A DNA stretch of 64,000 bases, from positions 608,820 to 672,819 of the forward strand of contig NZ_CP025999.1 in NCBI RefSeq assembly GCF_003086695.1, read 5' to 3'. Below are positions 50,921-60,753 of this stretch, piece after piece. The notes below the pieces were generated by a model that made no database searches, was not told where the DNA came from, and saw only the letters and a program-made list of their open reading frames with translations. The translations under genes were made by a program, and so were the position numbers. Positions within the stretch are counted from its first letter, which is position 1. Each line of letters starts with the position of its first letter. Source of the stretch: Stenotrophomonas sp. SAU14A_NAIMI4_8 (GTDB lineage Bacteria; Pseudomonadota; Gammaproteobacteria; Xanthomonadales; Xanthomonadaceae).

Positions 50921-52114
50921 TCAGGACGTCGCGGCCTCTACCCGGATGGGCGTTGTTGCCGGGGCACGGTACATGAAGCGCTTTTCTACCTGCAGGTAGG
51001 AGGTGATGGCAATCAGCGCAACCAGCATGCCCACGGGCACCAGGCTGAGGTAGGTATACAGATCGGCCGCCGGCGTATGCAGTTCGATCGAACCACGCAC
51101 CGCGTGCTGGCTGTAGTAGATCGCGGTCATGTGATACAGGTAGAACGAGTAGCTGATGATGCCAAGTACCTGTACGCCCTGGGTCCTGGCAAGCTTCATG
51201 AGCAGCCCCTTGCCTTGGCCCGAGTAAAGGACGAGCAGGAAGAATGGGGCGGTGACCAGTACGTTGTAATCCACGCGCCCTCCCATCAGGTGCTCCACGT
51301 CGGATACTGAAACGTAGGCAATCACCACTGCCAGCCACAGCAGCCAGCCCACGGCAGCGACTCCGGCATGGTATGTCTTCATTCGTTCATGGATGACCGC
51401 GCACGTTGCACCCATGAGGAAAAGCAGCATGTAGTTCGCTGGCGAGGTGCGGACGAAGTCCTGCGGGGAATAGAACGCCAGATACAGGCCGGCGGTGACC
51501 AGGAACAATTTTGGAAGGGATTTCCCTGCTGCGGCGACTGCCAGCGGGAACGTCAGGTAGAACAGCCACTCCCATTTCAGGGTCCAGATCATGCCCATTT
51601 TCTGCACGATCGACGCCAGGTCATGGATGGCGGTCACGCCAAACATGTCTCCAACGAACCCGAACATGAAATTGCGGGCAAGCGCGTTCAGTTGTCGCGT
51701 GTCGAATCCTGGAAAACCCCACTGTGCCCAGTCCAGGAACTGGATGGTGGCAATGGCAAGATAAGCCGCCGGGACCAGTCTCAGAATGCGCTTCTTGAAA
51801 AAGCTGTTCATGTTGAACCGATCTCTTCTGACCATGGAGAAGAAGAGGTAGCCGGTAATGATGAAGAAGACGCAGACGCCGAACGACGCAAAGAAGGTCT
51901 GCGCATACTTGTTGCTGGCGTAATCGAATGAGTGTGCGCATAGCACCGACACCGCAGCGATGCCACGGGTTGCGGTGATCGCAGGGTCGTCCTTCTCCGT
52001 GCCGGCAAGAACGTTGGTCCTGAGCGAGGCCGGGAGTCGACCGACCACCCATGCCAGGACAACGTATGCGGCAACTGCGACAAGGTACGGCAGGGTGGAT
52101 GCAAGCATGCTCAT
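50921..52114 (-). CDS. acyltransferase 3 family membrane protein (second paralogue)
   Basis: 397 residues, about ten transmembrane helices. It shares ITATRGIAAVSVLCAHS, FFIITGYLFFSM, FKKRILRLVPAAY and WTLKWEWLFYLTFP with the acyltransferase at 39497, so the two arose by duplication, and it probably acylates a surface polysaccharide. An alternative ATG two codons in (52108) is possible. It is transcribed alone, towards rmlD, from a 267-bp upstream gap in which I see no distinctive element. Confidence 0.9.
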   Translation of the reverse strand: MSMLASTLPYLVAVAAYVVLAWVVGRLPASLRTNVLAGTEKDDPAITATRGIAAVSVLCAHSFDYASNKYAQTFFASFGVCVFFIITGYLFFSMVRRDRFNMNSFFKKRILRLVPAAYLAIATIQFLDWAQWGFPGFDTRQLNALARNFMFGFVGDMFGVTAIHDLASIVQKMGMIWTLKWEWLFYLTFPLAVAAAGKSLPKLFLVTAGLYLAFYSPQDFVRTSPANYMLLFLMGATCAVIHERMKTYHAGVAAVGWLLWLAVVIAYVSVSDVEHLMGGRVDYNVLVTAPFFLLVLYSGQGKGLLMKLARTQGVQVLGIISYSFYLYHMTAIYYSQHAVRGSIELHTPAADLYTYLSLVPVGMLVALIAITSYLQVEKRFMYRAPATTPIRVEAATS

Positions 52115-52381
52115 CGCGGCATTGGAACAGCAGCTGGGCAGTCATTGCAATGCTGCGCCGCAGCGATATTGTCCCTGCGTATGCAGGTAAACAGAGATCG
52201 TGTCTCCAGTTACTGGCGAGGCGGGCATGCAGCCAACGGGTGGGGATCAGTCCCGCTGGACCCTCATTCTGTGGTGAAGCAACTGGTGATGAGCCATTAG
52301 CGACAAAATCTGGCGTCGATAATAGGGGGCCCCGTTCTGGTTGCAGCTATGTGCATGGCGGTGCCCGCGGCAGGCACCGTT

Positions 52382-55300
52382 TCAGGAGGCCTTACGCCGC
52401 CGCCGCGCCTTCGGTGCCACCCCCGGCAGCGGGGCCAGCAGCGCCTCCAGATCCTCGTCGTTGAAGCGCGGTGCGGCCGAATCGGCGCCTTCCAGCAGGG
52501 TATCGGCCAGTGCGGCCTTGCGCTGCTGCAGCTCGGCAATGCGTTCTTCGATGCTGCCAGCGGCAATCAGCCGGTACACGAATACCGGTTGCTGCTGGCC
52601 GATGCGGTGCGCACGGTCGGTGGCCTGGTTTTCCGCTGCGGGGTTCCACCAAGGGTCGAAATGGATGACCGTGTCGGCCGCGGTCAGGTTCAGGCCGACG
52701 CCGCCGGCCTTCAGGCTGATCAGGAAAATCGGCACCTCGCCCTGCATGAAACGCTGCACCGGGGTGGCCCGGTCCTGGGTGTCGCCGGTCAGCTGCACGT
52801 AGCCCAGCCCCAGCTCGTCCAGGGTCTGGCCGATCAGCGCCAGCATGCTGGTGAACTGCGAGAACAGCAGGATGCGGCGGCCTTCTTCCACCATCTCCGG
52901 CAGCATGTCGCGCAGCAGCTCCAGTTTCGCCGATGGCGCCTGCCGGGCCGGCGCTTCACCGGGCAGCAGGCGCGGGTCGCAGCAGACCTGGCGCAGCTTC
53001 AGCAGCGCATCGAGCACCACGATGTGGCTGCGGCCCAGCCCCTGGCTGGCCACCGCTTCGCGCACCTTGGCTTCCATCGACGCGCGCACGGTTTCGTACA
53101 GGTCGCGCTGCGCGCCTTCCAGCGCCACGCTGCGGGTGATCAGCGTCTTGGCCGGCAGTTCGGTGGCCACCTGGTCCTTGCGCCGGCGCAGCATGAACGG
53201 GCGCAGGCGCTGCGCCAGCAGGTGCGCGCGCTGCGGGTCGGTGCCGCGTTCGATCGGGTGCCGCCAATGCTGGTTGAACAGCTTCTCGCTGCCCAGCAGA
53301 CCGGGCAGCAGGAAATCGAACTGGGTCCAGAGTTCGCCCAGGTGGTTTTCCAGCGGCGTGCCGGTCAGGCACAGCCGGTGCCGTGCATGCAGCGTGCGCA
53401 GGGTGACCGCCGCGCGCGACTTCGGGTTCTTCACCTGCTGCGCCTCGTCCAGGATCAACAGGTGGTAATCGTGGGCCTGCAGCGCCGTTTCATCGCGCCA
53501 CAGCAGCGGGTAGGTGGTCAGCACCAGGTCGTGTTCGCCGATGCGCGCGAAGTCATCGGTGCGGTCATTGCCGTGCAGGACCAGTACGCGCAGGTCGGGG
53601 GTGAAGCGCGCGGCTTCGCTCTGCCAGTTGTGCAGCAGTGAGGTCGGCACCACCACCAGCGCCGGCTGCTGCAGGCGCCCGGCCTCTTTTTCCAGCAGGA
53701 TGTGCGCCAGCGTCTGCAAGGTCTTGCCCAACCCCATGTCGTCGGCCAGCACGCCGCCCAGGTCCTGTTGGCGCAGGTACTGCAGCCAGGCCAGCCCCTC
53801 GCGCTGGTACGGGCGCAGGGTCGCGGCCAGGCCGGTGGGCGGTTCCACCTCGCCCAGTGCGGGCGCCTGCATCAGCCGCTGCACCAGCGCGCGGGTGTCC
53901 TTGCGGCTCTTGAACTGCAGGCGGGCATCGTCCTGCAATGCACGCAGGCGGCCACGGTCGCGCGCGGACAGGCGCAGGGCACCGCCGCGCTGGGTGAACA
54001 GGTCGGCCAGCAGGGCGATGACCGGTTTCAGCCGGCCGGCGCGCAGCGCAATGCGCGTGTTGTCGCCGGCCGACAACAGGATGTTTTCGTCGTCGCCAAT
54101 GCTGTCGATCTGCCCGCGCAGCCAGCGCGGATCGGTCTGCAGCACCTGCTGCAGCAGCGGCGCCAGGGCCACGCTGCGGTCGTCGACCTGGATGTCCAGC
54201 GCCAGCGTGAACCAGCCTTCGTCCTTCGGGTCGGCCTGGATGTCCAGCTGGATATCGTCCACCCGGGTGATGCGGTGGCGGAAATCGTCGGCCGGCTCGA
54301 TCTTCCAGCCCAGCGCTTCCAGCCGCGGCACTTCATCCAGCAGGAAATGGGTCCAGTCGTGGGTGCGCAGGTCGAACTGCGGTCCGGCGCCGTCCAGCAC
54401 TGCGCGCGGGTTCTGGTCGCGGTACAGCTGCGCGCTGCGCAGTTCTTTTTCGCGCCGGGCTTCTTCGGCCAGGTCGCGCGGCAGCAGGGCCAGGCGGCCC
54501 TCGGAATCGTGCGCGAACAGGGTGGGGTCATCCAGGAAGCGCACGTGTTCGTCGTACTCGAACGCCACGGTGGCTACGTCGGCCCACTGCGACGGCGCGC
54601 GGTAGCCCAGCCAGGCCGGACGGAATTCGACCGTATGCAGGCGCAGCACCGGGGTCATGGCCTGCACCTGCAGCGTGGCCAGCGCGGCGTCGCCGCCGGG
54701 CCGCGGCAGGGCCGGGTCGATCTGCATCAGCAGCTGGGCCACGATGGGTTCTTCGTTGGGCAGCAGCGGCGGCAGTTCCAGGAATTCGTCGGCGTCGGCC
54801 ACGGCCACGTCCAGCAGCAGCGGCCCGACTTCGCCCGTGGCCGGGTCCAGGTAGCAGGCCGATTGGCCCAGCACCATGCCCTGCGCACCGCCTTCCACTT
54901 CCAGCCAGGGGGTGGGCAGGGTCGTGCCCTGCTGCGGCAGTGCGCGCCAGCCCAGGGTGCCACGGCGCGGTGCACCGCTGCGGGCGGGCACGCGCTGGCC
55001 CGGGCCGTCGCCATGGATCCAGCCATGGCCGCTGGCCACGATCAGCTGCAGGGTCGCATTGATATCGAACTGACGCCCCTTCATGCGGCCCTGGCGCAGC
55101 GCCCACAGCTGCGCCAGCACGGCCACGTCGTCCTGGCTGAGGTAGCCGGGCGGCTCCAGCAGCAGTTCAGGGGTGATGTCGAGCAGCTTTTCGAACGTGA
55201 GTGGCCCGCCGGCGGGCTGGTGGGTGCGGCGCGGCAGGATCGCGGGTCGGTTCTGGAAAGTGCCCACGTCGAAGGCGATGCCGCGGGGCTGCATGCGCGC

Positions 55301-55690
55301 CGGCGTGCTGCGCGCCGCCTGCCAGCGCGACAGTTCATCCAGCAGTTCGGCACGCGGCGGCATGGCCAGGTCCTGCGCGCTCAACGGCGCCGGGTCCTGG
55401 GCCAGGCCGGGTTCCAGCAGCTGGATGACCAGCACCGTGGCCACGTGCTTGCAGTCCTGCCCCACCGGGCAGGTGCAGTGGCTGTGCAGGCGGCTGCGCG
55501 CGGTGCGCGTGCTGGCGGCCAGGTCGATTTCCACGTGGTAGGGCTGGCGCGCGCTGCCCTGGACGTCGGCACTCAGCGTGTCGCCCTGCAACTGCAGGTC
55601 GCGCACGCTGGACAGGTAGTGCGCGGTCTTCTGCAGCGTGCGTTCGTCGATCCAGCGCAGAAGGTCTTCGTCGGTGTAGGTCAGGGCCAT
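52382..55690 (-). CDS. SWIM zinc finger / SNF2-family helicase
   Basis: 1102 residues. A SWIM zinc finger near residues 65-85 (CTCPVGQDCKHVATVL) precedes a long linker region and a C-terminal SNF2 ATPase from about 610. Helicase motifs are GVLADDMGLGKTLQTLA (I), LLILDEAQQVKNP (II), LCLTGTPLENHLGELWTQFD (III) and QATDRAHRIGQQQPVFVYRL (VI). It probably translocates on DNA during transcription or repair (RapA-like role); the precise function is unknown. The start MALTYTDEDLLRWID is chosen by family; an in-frame extension reaches past it. A 7-bp hairpin (52359-52379) directly follows the stop codon and has no U-tract. Confidence 0.92.
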   Translation of the reverse strand: MALTYTDEDLLRWIDERTLQKTAHYLSSVRDLQLQGDTLSADVQGSARQPYHVEIDLAASTRTARSRLHSHCTCPVGQDCKHVATVLVIQLLEPGLAQDPAPLSAQDLAMPPRAELLDELSRWQAARSTPARMQPRGIAFDVGTFQNRPAILPRRTHQPAGGPLTFEKLLDITPELLLEPPGYLSQDDVAVLAQLWALRQGRMKGRQFDINATLQLIVASGHGWIHGDGPGQRVPARSGAPRRGTLGWRALPQQGTTLPTPWLEVEGGAQGMVLGQSACYLDPATGEVGPLLLDVAVADADEFLELPPLLPNEEPIVAQLLMQIDPALPRPGGDAALATLQVQAMTPVLRLHTVEFRPAWLGYRAPSQWADVATVAFEYDEHVRFLDDPTLFAHDSEGRLALLPRDLAEEARREKELRSAQLYRDQNPRAVLDGAGPQFDLRTHDWTHFLLDEVPRLEALGWKIEPADDFRHRITRVDDIQLDIQADPKDEGWFTLALDIQVDDRSVALAPLLQQVLQTDPRWLRGQIDSIGDDENILLSAGDNTRIALRAGRLKPVIALLADLFTQRGGALRLSARDRGRLRALQDDARLQFKSRKDTRALVQRLMQAPALGEVEPPTGLAATLRPYQREGLAWLQYLRQQDLGGVLADDMGLGKTLQTLAHILLEKEAGRLQQPALVVVPTSLLHNWQSEAARFTPDLRVLVLHGNDRTDDFARIGEHDLVLTTYPLLWRDETALQAHDYHLLILDEAQQVKNPKSRAAVTLRTLHARHRLCLTGTPLENHLGELWTQFDFLLPGLLGSEKLFNQHWRHPIERGTDPQRAHLLAQRLRPFMLRRRKDQVATELPAKTLITRSVALEGAQRDLYETVRASMEAKVREAVASQGLGRSHIVVLDALLKLRQVCCDPRLLPGEAPARQAPSAKLELLRDMLPEMVEEGRRILLFSQFTSMLALIGQTLDELGLGYVQLTGDTQDRATPVQRFMQGEVPIFLISLKAGGVGLNLTAADTVIHFDPWWNPAAENQATDRAHRIGQQQPVFVYRLIAAGSIEERIAELQQRKAALADTLLEGADSAAPRFNDEDLEALLAPLPGVAPKARRRRKAS

Positions 55691-55815
55691 CGCTACCTGC
55701 GGGGGCGGCGGCGTGGTGCGAACCACGCTGCGTGGAGGGTGCGGCATTCTACCCAAAGCCCCTGCAACGCCCCGACAATGCTGCGGCGCATCCAGGGCTC
55801 GGGCGGGCCTGCGGC

Positions 55816-55821
55816 TAGAAT
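55816..55821 (+). promoter_or_regulatory. candidate -10 box for scoAB
   Basis: TAGAAT 33 bp ahead of the scoA ATG, the same hexamer as at 30, 42375(-) and 47324(-). The -35 region is GC-rich and unconvincing. Confidence 0.4.
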
Positions 55822-55854
55822 GCCCTCATTCTTACCGTGCAGGGCAGTACAGCA

Positions 55855-56586
55855 ATGCAGCAATCGACTTCCAGCAGCAAGCGCAGCAAGCGCTTCGCCT
55901 CGGCGGCGCAGGCGCTGCAGGGCGTGGTCGCCGATGGCCAGATCCTGGCCGTGGGCGGCTTCGGCCTGTGTGGCATTCCCGAAGCGCTGATCGCGGCGCT
56001 GCGCGACAGTGGCGCCAAGGGCCTGACGGTCATTTCCAACAATGCGGGCGTGGACGGCTTCGGCCTGGGCCAGCTGCTGGAAACGCGGCAGATCAAGAAG
56101 ATGATCTCGTCCTACGTGGGCGAGAACAAGGAATTCGAACGCCAGTTCCTGGCCGGCGAGCTGGAACTGGAATTCAATCCGCAGGGCACCCTGGCCGAGC
56201 GCCTGCGCGCCGGCGGTGCGGGCATCCCGGCGTTCTTCACCGCCACCGGTTACGGCACCGTGGTGGCCGAGGGCAAGGAAACCCGTGAATTCGACGGCAA
56301 GCACTATGTGATGGAAACCGCGCTGCGCGCCGACGTGGCCCTGGTGAAGGCGTGGAAGGCCGACGAGGCCGGCAACCTGGTGTTCCGCAAGACCGCGCGC
56401 AACTTCAATCCGGCCTGCGCGATGGCCGGCAAGGTGTGCATCGTGGAAGTGGAGGAGGTGGTGCCGGTGGGCGCGATCGATCCGGACCAGGTGCACCTGC
56501 CGGGCATCTACGTGCACCGCATCGTGCACAACCCGCATCCTGAAAAACGCATTGAACAGCGCACGATCCGCGCGGAGGGCAACTGA
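55855..56586 (+). CDS. scoA: succinyl-CoA:3-ketoacid CoA-transferase subunit A
   Basis: 243 residues. It moves CoA from succinyl-CoA to acetoacetate in ketone-body type metabolism. [17 protein letters not shown] (the CoA-transferase family signature), [32 protein letters not shown] and [16 protein letters not shown] are visible. A GTG at 55837 is in frame but the ATG gives a normal length. Acetoacetate released by the FAH gene product in this window is one potential substrate. Confidence 0.95.
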   Translation: MQQSTSSSKRSKRFASAAQALQGVVADGQILAVGGFGLCGIPEALIAALRDSGAKGLTVISNNAGVDGFGLGQLLETRQIKKMISSYVGENKEFERQFLAGELELEFNPQGTLAERLRAGGAGIPAFFTATGYGTVVAEGKETREFDGKHYVMETALRADVALVKAWKADEAGNLVFRKTARNFNPACAMAGKVCIVEVEEVVPVGAIDPDQVHLPGIYVHRIVHNPHPEKRIEQRTIRAEGN

Positions 56587-56587
56587 G

Positions 56588-57220
56588 ATGGCGTGGACCC
56601 GTGACGAGATGGCGGCCCGCGCTGCCCGTGAACTGACCGATGGCGCCTACGTGAACCTGGGCATCGGCCTGCCGACCCTGGTGGCCAACCATATTCCCGA
56701 AGGCGTGGACGTGTGGCTGCAGTCGGAAAACGGCCTGCTCGGCATCGGCCCGTTCCCGACCGACAGTGAAGTGGACGCCGACCTGATCAATGCCGGCAAG
56801 CAGACCGTGACCGCGCGCGCCGGTGCCAGCTACTTCGGCAGCCACGACAGCTTCGCGATGATCCGCGGTGGCCACGTGAACCTGGCGATCCTGGGCGCCA
56901 TGCAGGTGACCGACAAGGGTGACCTGGCCAACTGGATGGTGCCGGGCAAGATGGTCAAGGGCATGGGCGGCGCGATGGACCTGGTGGCCGGCGTGCAGCG
57001 CGTGGTGGTGCTGATGGAACACACCGCCAAGAACGGCGAGCACAAGATCCTGGCCGAATGCTCGCTGCCGCTGACCGGCGTGGGCGTGGTCGATCGCATC
57101 ATCACCGACCTGGCCGTGTTCGACGTGACCGACGACGGCCTGCGGCTGGTGGAAGCCGCGCCGGGCGTGGGTGATGACGAACTGAAGGAAAAGACCGGCG
57201 TCGCGTTCGCGCGCGCCTGA
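56588..57220 (+). CDS. scoB: succinyl-CoA:3-ketoacid CoA-transferase subunit B
   Basis: 210 residues. The catalytic glutamate is in [13 protein letters not shown], where the CoA thioester forms. [34 protein letters not shown] and [15 protein letters not shown] are family motifs. It starts one base after the TGA of scoA, so the subunits are made together. A bidirectional hairpin follows. Confidence 0.95.
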   Translation: MAWTRDEMAARAARELTDGAYVNLGIGLPTLVANHIPEGVDVWLQSENGLLGIGPFPTDSEVDADLINAGKQTVTARAGASYFGSHDSFAMIRGGHVNLAILGAMQVTDKGDLANWMVPGKMVKGMGGAMDLVAGVQRVVVLMEHTAKNGEHKILAECSLPLTGVGVVDRIITDLAVFDVTDDGLRLVEAAPGVGDDELKEKTGVAFARA

Positions 57221-57229
57221 TTGAACGCA

Positions 57230-57248
57230 CGGGGGCCGATGGCCCCCG
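57230..57248. terminator. bidirectional hairpin between scoB and the WbsX-type gene
   Basis: CGGGGGCC, loop GAT, GGCCCCCG, a perfect 8-bp stem in the 32-bp gap between convergent genes. There is no strong U-tract. Confidence 0.55.
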
Positions 57249-57252
57249 CTGC

Positions 57253-59310
57253 TCAACTGCGGCGGGCGTAGGCGTAGTCGGTGCCGCTGGGTTCCGGCTC
57301 GCCCAGGCAAGCCGCTGCGGTGGCCGCGCGCAGACCCGTGTGTTCGCAGCAGGCGCCCAGCACGCGCTCGATGGCGTGGGCCAGGGTGCCATCGATCTGG
57401 CCCTGCTCAGGATCGAAGTCGCTGCGGTACAGATGCGCGTCCAGCAGTGGGCGCAACGCCTGCAGCCGCCACCACCCCATGCTGCCGGCGCCGAACAAGC
57501 TGGCAGCGGGGTCCAGCGACAGGCCCAGGCGCGTGCGCAGCCGCTGCACCGCCGGGCCATTGCCGCCCATGAAATCGGCAACGGCGAGCAGATGCCCTTC
57601 GGCAACCACCATGCCCAGGCTCGGGTCGGCCTGGAACGCCGCCAGGATGCGTGCGGCGCGGCCACCCTGCACCAACCGCTGCAGCAGTTCCTGGCGCCAC
57701 TGGTCACCATCGGCGCGATGGGTGGAGCGCTTGGTGTGCAGCTTCAGCACCACCTCGTGCCCATCCTGCAGCAGGCCTTCGGCAACCTGCAGGAAGGGCA
57801 GGATGTCGCGGCCGTGGTTTTCCACGGCAACGATGTCACCCTGCAGTCCGTGCTGCACCAGCGCATCGCGAACCGCGTCGACCTGCGTTGCCGGTGTGGT
57901 GACCACCAGTCGCCAGGGCAGTGCCGTTTCCTTCACTGCCGACAGCACTTCCGGCAGGGTTTCCAGATACCACGCGTGCAGGTGCAGCGCCGGCTGTGGC
58001 TGCGTCGGCGCCGCCGGCGACAACGCCTCACGCGTGGCCTGCAGCCAGGCATGCCCCAGCCGTGCGTCTGGTTCCAGCACGGCGCCTTCGGCCCACTCGT
58101 TCCAGGCATTGATGAACACCATGCGCTGGTGCTGCGGGGCCTGCGCCAGACGCTCATGCACGGTGCTGCGCAGCCAGTCGCGGTAGCCGCGCGGCGACGC
58201 ATGAAGATACACGCGCCCGCGCCCGGAACGCCGGGCCTCGTTGTCCCAGCCCGGGTTGACCCCGGGATAGAGCGGGTAATCGGGCAGGGGGCGGGCGGCG
58301 ATTTCGCTGGCCAGCTCGCGCCAGTCGCGCACGTCGCCATTGAAGTCGGGATTGAGCAGCCACTGCTGCGCCGACAGCGAGCGCGGATTGCTCATGTTGG
58401 GCGGGAACTCGACCGCCGCATCGAAGCCGATCTCGCGCGGGTCCGGGCGCTCGAAGCCCTGCACATAGGCCAGGTGGATTTCGCCCACGCCGTTGTCGCG
58501 GCACCAGCGGCGCCAACGCTCGGCGGTGGCGCGCGCATCGGGCAGCAGGTTCGGTCGATAGACCAGCAGCATCGGCCGGCCATCGACCTTCAATGCACGG
58601 CGGTCGCGCAGGTAGGGCGCCACGTGGGCGATGAACGCCAGGTCATCATCGGCGCTGTGCTGCTGGCCGATCAGGATGTCGTCGTCGCGGCCGTCCCAGC
58701 GCCGTGCCCAGTTTTCATTGGCCCAGCACAGGCAGAACGGCAGCGTGATGCTGTCATCGTCCAGCCACTGCTGCAGCGGGTCTTCCATCAGCGTGCGGCC
58801 GCTGAACCAGTAGTAATAGAAGCAGAACGCGCCGATGCCATGCTCGGCGGCAAGCTGCGCCTGGTCGCGCATCACCTGCGGATTGCGCAGGTCATAGAAC
58901 CCCAGGTCGGCCGGCAGTCGCGGCTGGATGTGACCTTCGAACTGCGGCAGGGCGCGGGTCACGTTGCGCCATTCGGTGAAGCCCTTGCCCCACCACGCGT
59001 CGTTCTCGGCAAAGGTGTGGAACTGCGGCAGGTAGAACGCGACCAGGGTGGCGGGCATCGGCTCCGGCAGCGCGGCCGACTGCCGCGGGCGGTGACCGAT
59101 GGCGGGCTCGTCGGCGCGCCAGCGCAGCTGCGCGCTGGCCCGTGGGCCACCGGTGTCCTGCTGCCCCTTCGGCGGCGGGGGCACCCAGTCGCCATGTCGG
59201 GCCAGCAGACGGGTGCGCAGGCGGTCGCGCTGTGCCTGCGACATCGGCAATGCACGGAACACCGCGCGCAGCAGCGGAAACAGGGCCTGGCGCAGGCGGC
59301 TGCCGCTCAT
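57253..59310 (-). CDS. WbsX-like / rhamnan-synthesis-F domain protein
   Basis: 685 residues. The first part (about 85-430) is the WbsX glycoside-hydrolase-99-like domain (AFYLPQFHTFAENDAWWGKG, TEWRNVTRALPQFEGH, CLCWANENWARRWDG, FINAWNEWAEGAVLEPD) found in LPS and O-antigen loci. The second part (about 445-685) resembles the rhamnan synthesis F (RgpF) domain, with VENHGRDILPFLQ and EVVLKLHTKRSTH. Such proteins are linked to rhamnose-polymer synthesis, but the activity is not firmly known. It stands outside the LPS locus yet near rmlBACD and could add L-rhamnose to a cell-surface glycan. It is monocistronic. Confidence 0.85.
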   Translation of the reverse strand: MSGSRLRQALFPLLRAVFRALPMSQAQRDRLRTRLLARHGDWVPPPPKGQQDTGGPRASAQLRWRADEPAIGHRPRQSAALPEPMPATLVAFYLPQFHTFAENDAWWGKGFTEWRNVTRALPQFEGHIQPRLPADLGFYDLRNPQVMRDQAQLAAEHGIGAFCFYYYWFSGRTLMEDPLQQWLDDDSITLPFCLCWANENWARRWDGRDDDILIGQQHSADDDLAFIAHVAPYLRDRRALKVDGRPMLLVYRPNLLPDARATAERWRRWCRDNGVGEIHLAYVQGFERPDPREIGFDAAVEFPPNMSNPRSLSAQQWLLNPDFNGDVRDWRELASEIAARPLPDYPLYPGVNPGWDNEARRSGRGRVYLHASPRGYRDWLRSTVHERLAQAPQHQRMVFINAWNEWAEGAVLEPDARLGHAWLQATREALSPAAPTQPQPALHLHAWYLETLPEVLSAVKETALPWRLVVTTPATQVDAVRDALVQHGLQGDIVAVENHGRDILPFLQVAEGLLQDGHEVVLKLHTKRSTHRADGDQWRQELLQRLVQGGRAARILAAFQADPSLGMVVAEGHLLAVADFMGGNGPAVQRLRTRLGLSLDPAASLFGAGSMGWWRLQALRPLLDAHLYRSDFDPEQGQIDGTLAHAIERVLGACCEHTGLRAATAAACLGEPEPSGTDYAYARRS

Positions 59311-59428
59311 GGCTGGGCGCCCCGGTAGTGGGCGTGGACGGCAGGCGGCGGAAGCGTGGCAACGGTCATGCCGCCATTTTCGGTGCTGGCGGCCACGACG
59401 GCAAACGCGGCCGTGCTAGCGTGTGGTG

Positions 59429-60019
59429 ATGCTGTTTCCCCATGACCTGCCCGACGCGGATGTGCGCCACCTGCCGGGTTGGCTGTCCCCCGCTGCGGCC
59501 GATGCCCTGCTGCCGGCCCTGCAGGCGCAACTGCCGTGGGAGGTCCACCGCATCCGCATGTTCGGCAACTGGGTGGATTCGCCGCGCTTGAGTTGCTGGA
59601 TCGGCGATCCGCAGGCGCGCTATCGCTATTCCGGCGCATTCTTCGAACCGCGGCCCTGGACGCCGGTGCTGGAATCATTGCGGGAACGGCTGCTGGCCGA
59701 AGGCATCGGCCGCTTCAACAGCGTGCTGGTGATCCGCTACCGCAGCGGTGGGGATTACATGGGCTGGCATAGCGACGACGAGCCAGAGCTGGGGACGGAA
59801 CCGCTGATCGTCTCGTTGAGCCTGGGCGCGGCACGCCGCTTCCTGCTGCGCCGCCGCGATGAACCGGCGCGCAAGGCCGAATTCCTGCTGGGCCATGGCG
59901 ATCTGTTGCTGATGGGTGGCAGCACCCAGCGCTTTTACCAGCACGCGCTGCCGAAGATGGCGCGGGTGCAGGGCGAACGCATCAACCTGACATTCCGGTG
60001 GATCACCCCGCGCGGGTGA
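59429..60019 (+). CDS. alkB: alpha-ketoglutarate-dependent dioxygenase, AlkB-like
   Basis: 196 residues. It removes alkyl groups from bases oxidatively using Fe(II) and 2-oxoglutarate. The iron ligands are His and Asp in WHSDDEPELG and His in FYQHALPK; RINLTFR carries the oxoglutarate-binding arginines. FNSVLVIRYRSGGDYMGWH is the typical beta-strand core. Length and the YxxGxxxMGWHxDDE pattern suit bacterial AlkB homologues of the ALKBH2/3 type. Two GTG codons precede the ATG in frame; the ATG is used. Confidence 0.92.
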   Translation: MLFPHDLPDADVRHLPGWLSPAAADALLPALQAQLPWEVHRIRMFGNWVDSPRLSCWIGDPQARYRYSGAFFEPRPWTPVLESLRERLLAEGIGRFNSVLVIRYRSGGDYMGWHSDDEPELGTEPLIVSLSLGAARRFLLRRRDEPARKAEFLLGHGDLLLMGGSTQRFYQHALPKMARVQGERINLTFRWITPRG

Positions 60020-60023
60020 GGGC

Positions 60024-60104
60024 GGGGTCAGAGTCCTTCCCTGCGGGAAGGGGGCATGCCAATGGGGTCGGATCCCTTTCCCGCCGGGAAAGGGCTCTGA
60101 CCCC
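60024..60104. repeat. three-way-junction repeat between convergent genes
   Basis: GGGGTCAGAG (60024-60033) pairs with CTCTGACCCC (60095-60104) and encloses two perfect hairpins: CCTTCCC/GGGAAGG (60035-60051) and CCCTTTCCC/GGGAAAGGG (60074-60094). GGGGTC recurs at 60064. It lies between alkB (+) and the lipoprotein gene (-) and may terminate both. Confidence 0.75.
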
Positions 60105-60111
60105 GGAAAAC

Positions 60112-60753
60112 TCAGCGCGGCAACGCCTGGCGGTCGCGCTGCCCGCTCACCAGCGTCCAGCCCACCACGTCCTGCGCGATCTGCTGCAGGCCGCGCTCGA
60201 ACGCGGCGGCCACGGCCGGCACATCGGTGCTGCCCACCGGCTGTTGCTGGCGGAAGGTGCGGTCGGCCACCACGCGCTGGTCGGCCACGTGAATGAGTTT
60301 GGCGTTCAGTTCAATCACCACCGTCGGCGTGGCCTGGCCCTGGTAGTCCGACTCGAAGCGGCGCACGTCGGTGGTCAACTTGTAGTCGGCGCGGATGCCG
60401 GCGGCCACGCGGGCCACGCCGGGCAGGCGGCCGGAATCTTCGAAGCCGCGCAGCAGGGTGTCTTCGATCATGTCGGTGGCCGGCTGTGCCCAGCTGGCGC
60501 CGCGGTAGATCTCCAGTTCCGACGGCGTGGGCCGCACGTTGATGCGCGGGCTGTCGACCATGCGCGCGGCGCTGGGCTTGGCCAGCACCAGCTGCCAGTC
60601 ACCCTGCGGCCAGGCCGGGTCCACCTTCACCTGCACCGCAGGCGAATACAGGGTGACCGGGTTCTTGTCGCCGCTGCCGAGGATCGAGCAGCCACCCAGC
60701 AGGGCAGCCGCCGAGGCGGCCAGCAGCAGGCGCGGAAGGGTCATCGGGCTCAT
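60112..60753 (-). CDS. ABC-type transport auxiliary lipoprotein (PqiC-like)
   Basis: 213 residues. The signal ends in a lipobox (LLGGCS, about residues 18-23) so it is lipid-anchored, probably in the outer membrane. The body has the PqiC/LPP20-like fold (WQLVLAKPSAARMVDSPRIN, IYRGASWAQPATDMIEDTLL, RADYKLTTDVRRFESDY). It is the last gene of an MCE-type lipid transport operon, its ATG overlapping the stop of the MlaD-like gene; a second ATG at 60744 is a possible start. It likely completes the route of lipids between the two membranes. Confidence 0.88.
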   Translation of the reverse strand: MSPMTLPRLLLAASAAALLGGCSILGSGDKNPVTLYSPAVQVKVDPAWPQGDWQLVLAKPSAARMVDSPRINVRPTPSELEIYRGASWAQPATDMIEDTLLRGFEDSGRLPGVARVAAGIRADYKLTTDVRRFESDYQGQATPTVVIELNAKLIHVADQRVVADRTFRQQQPVGSTDVPAVAAAFERGLQQIAQDVVGWTLVSGQRDRQALPR

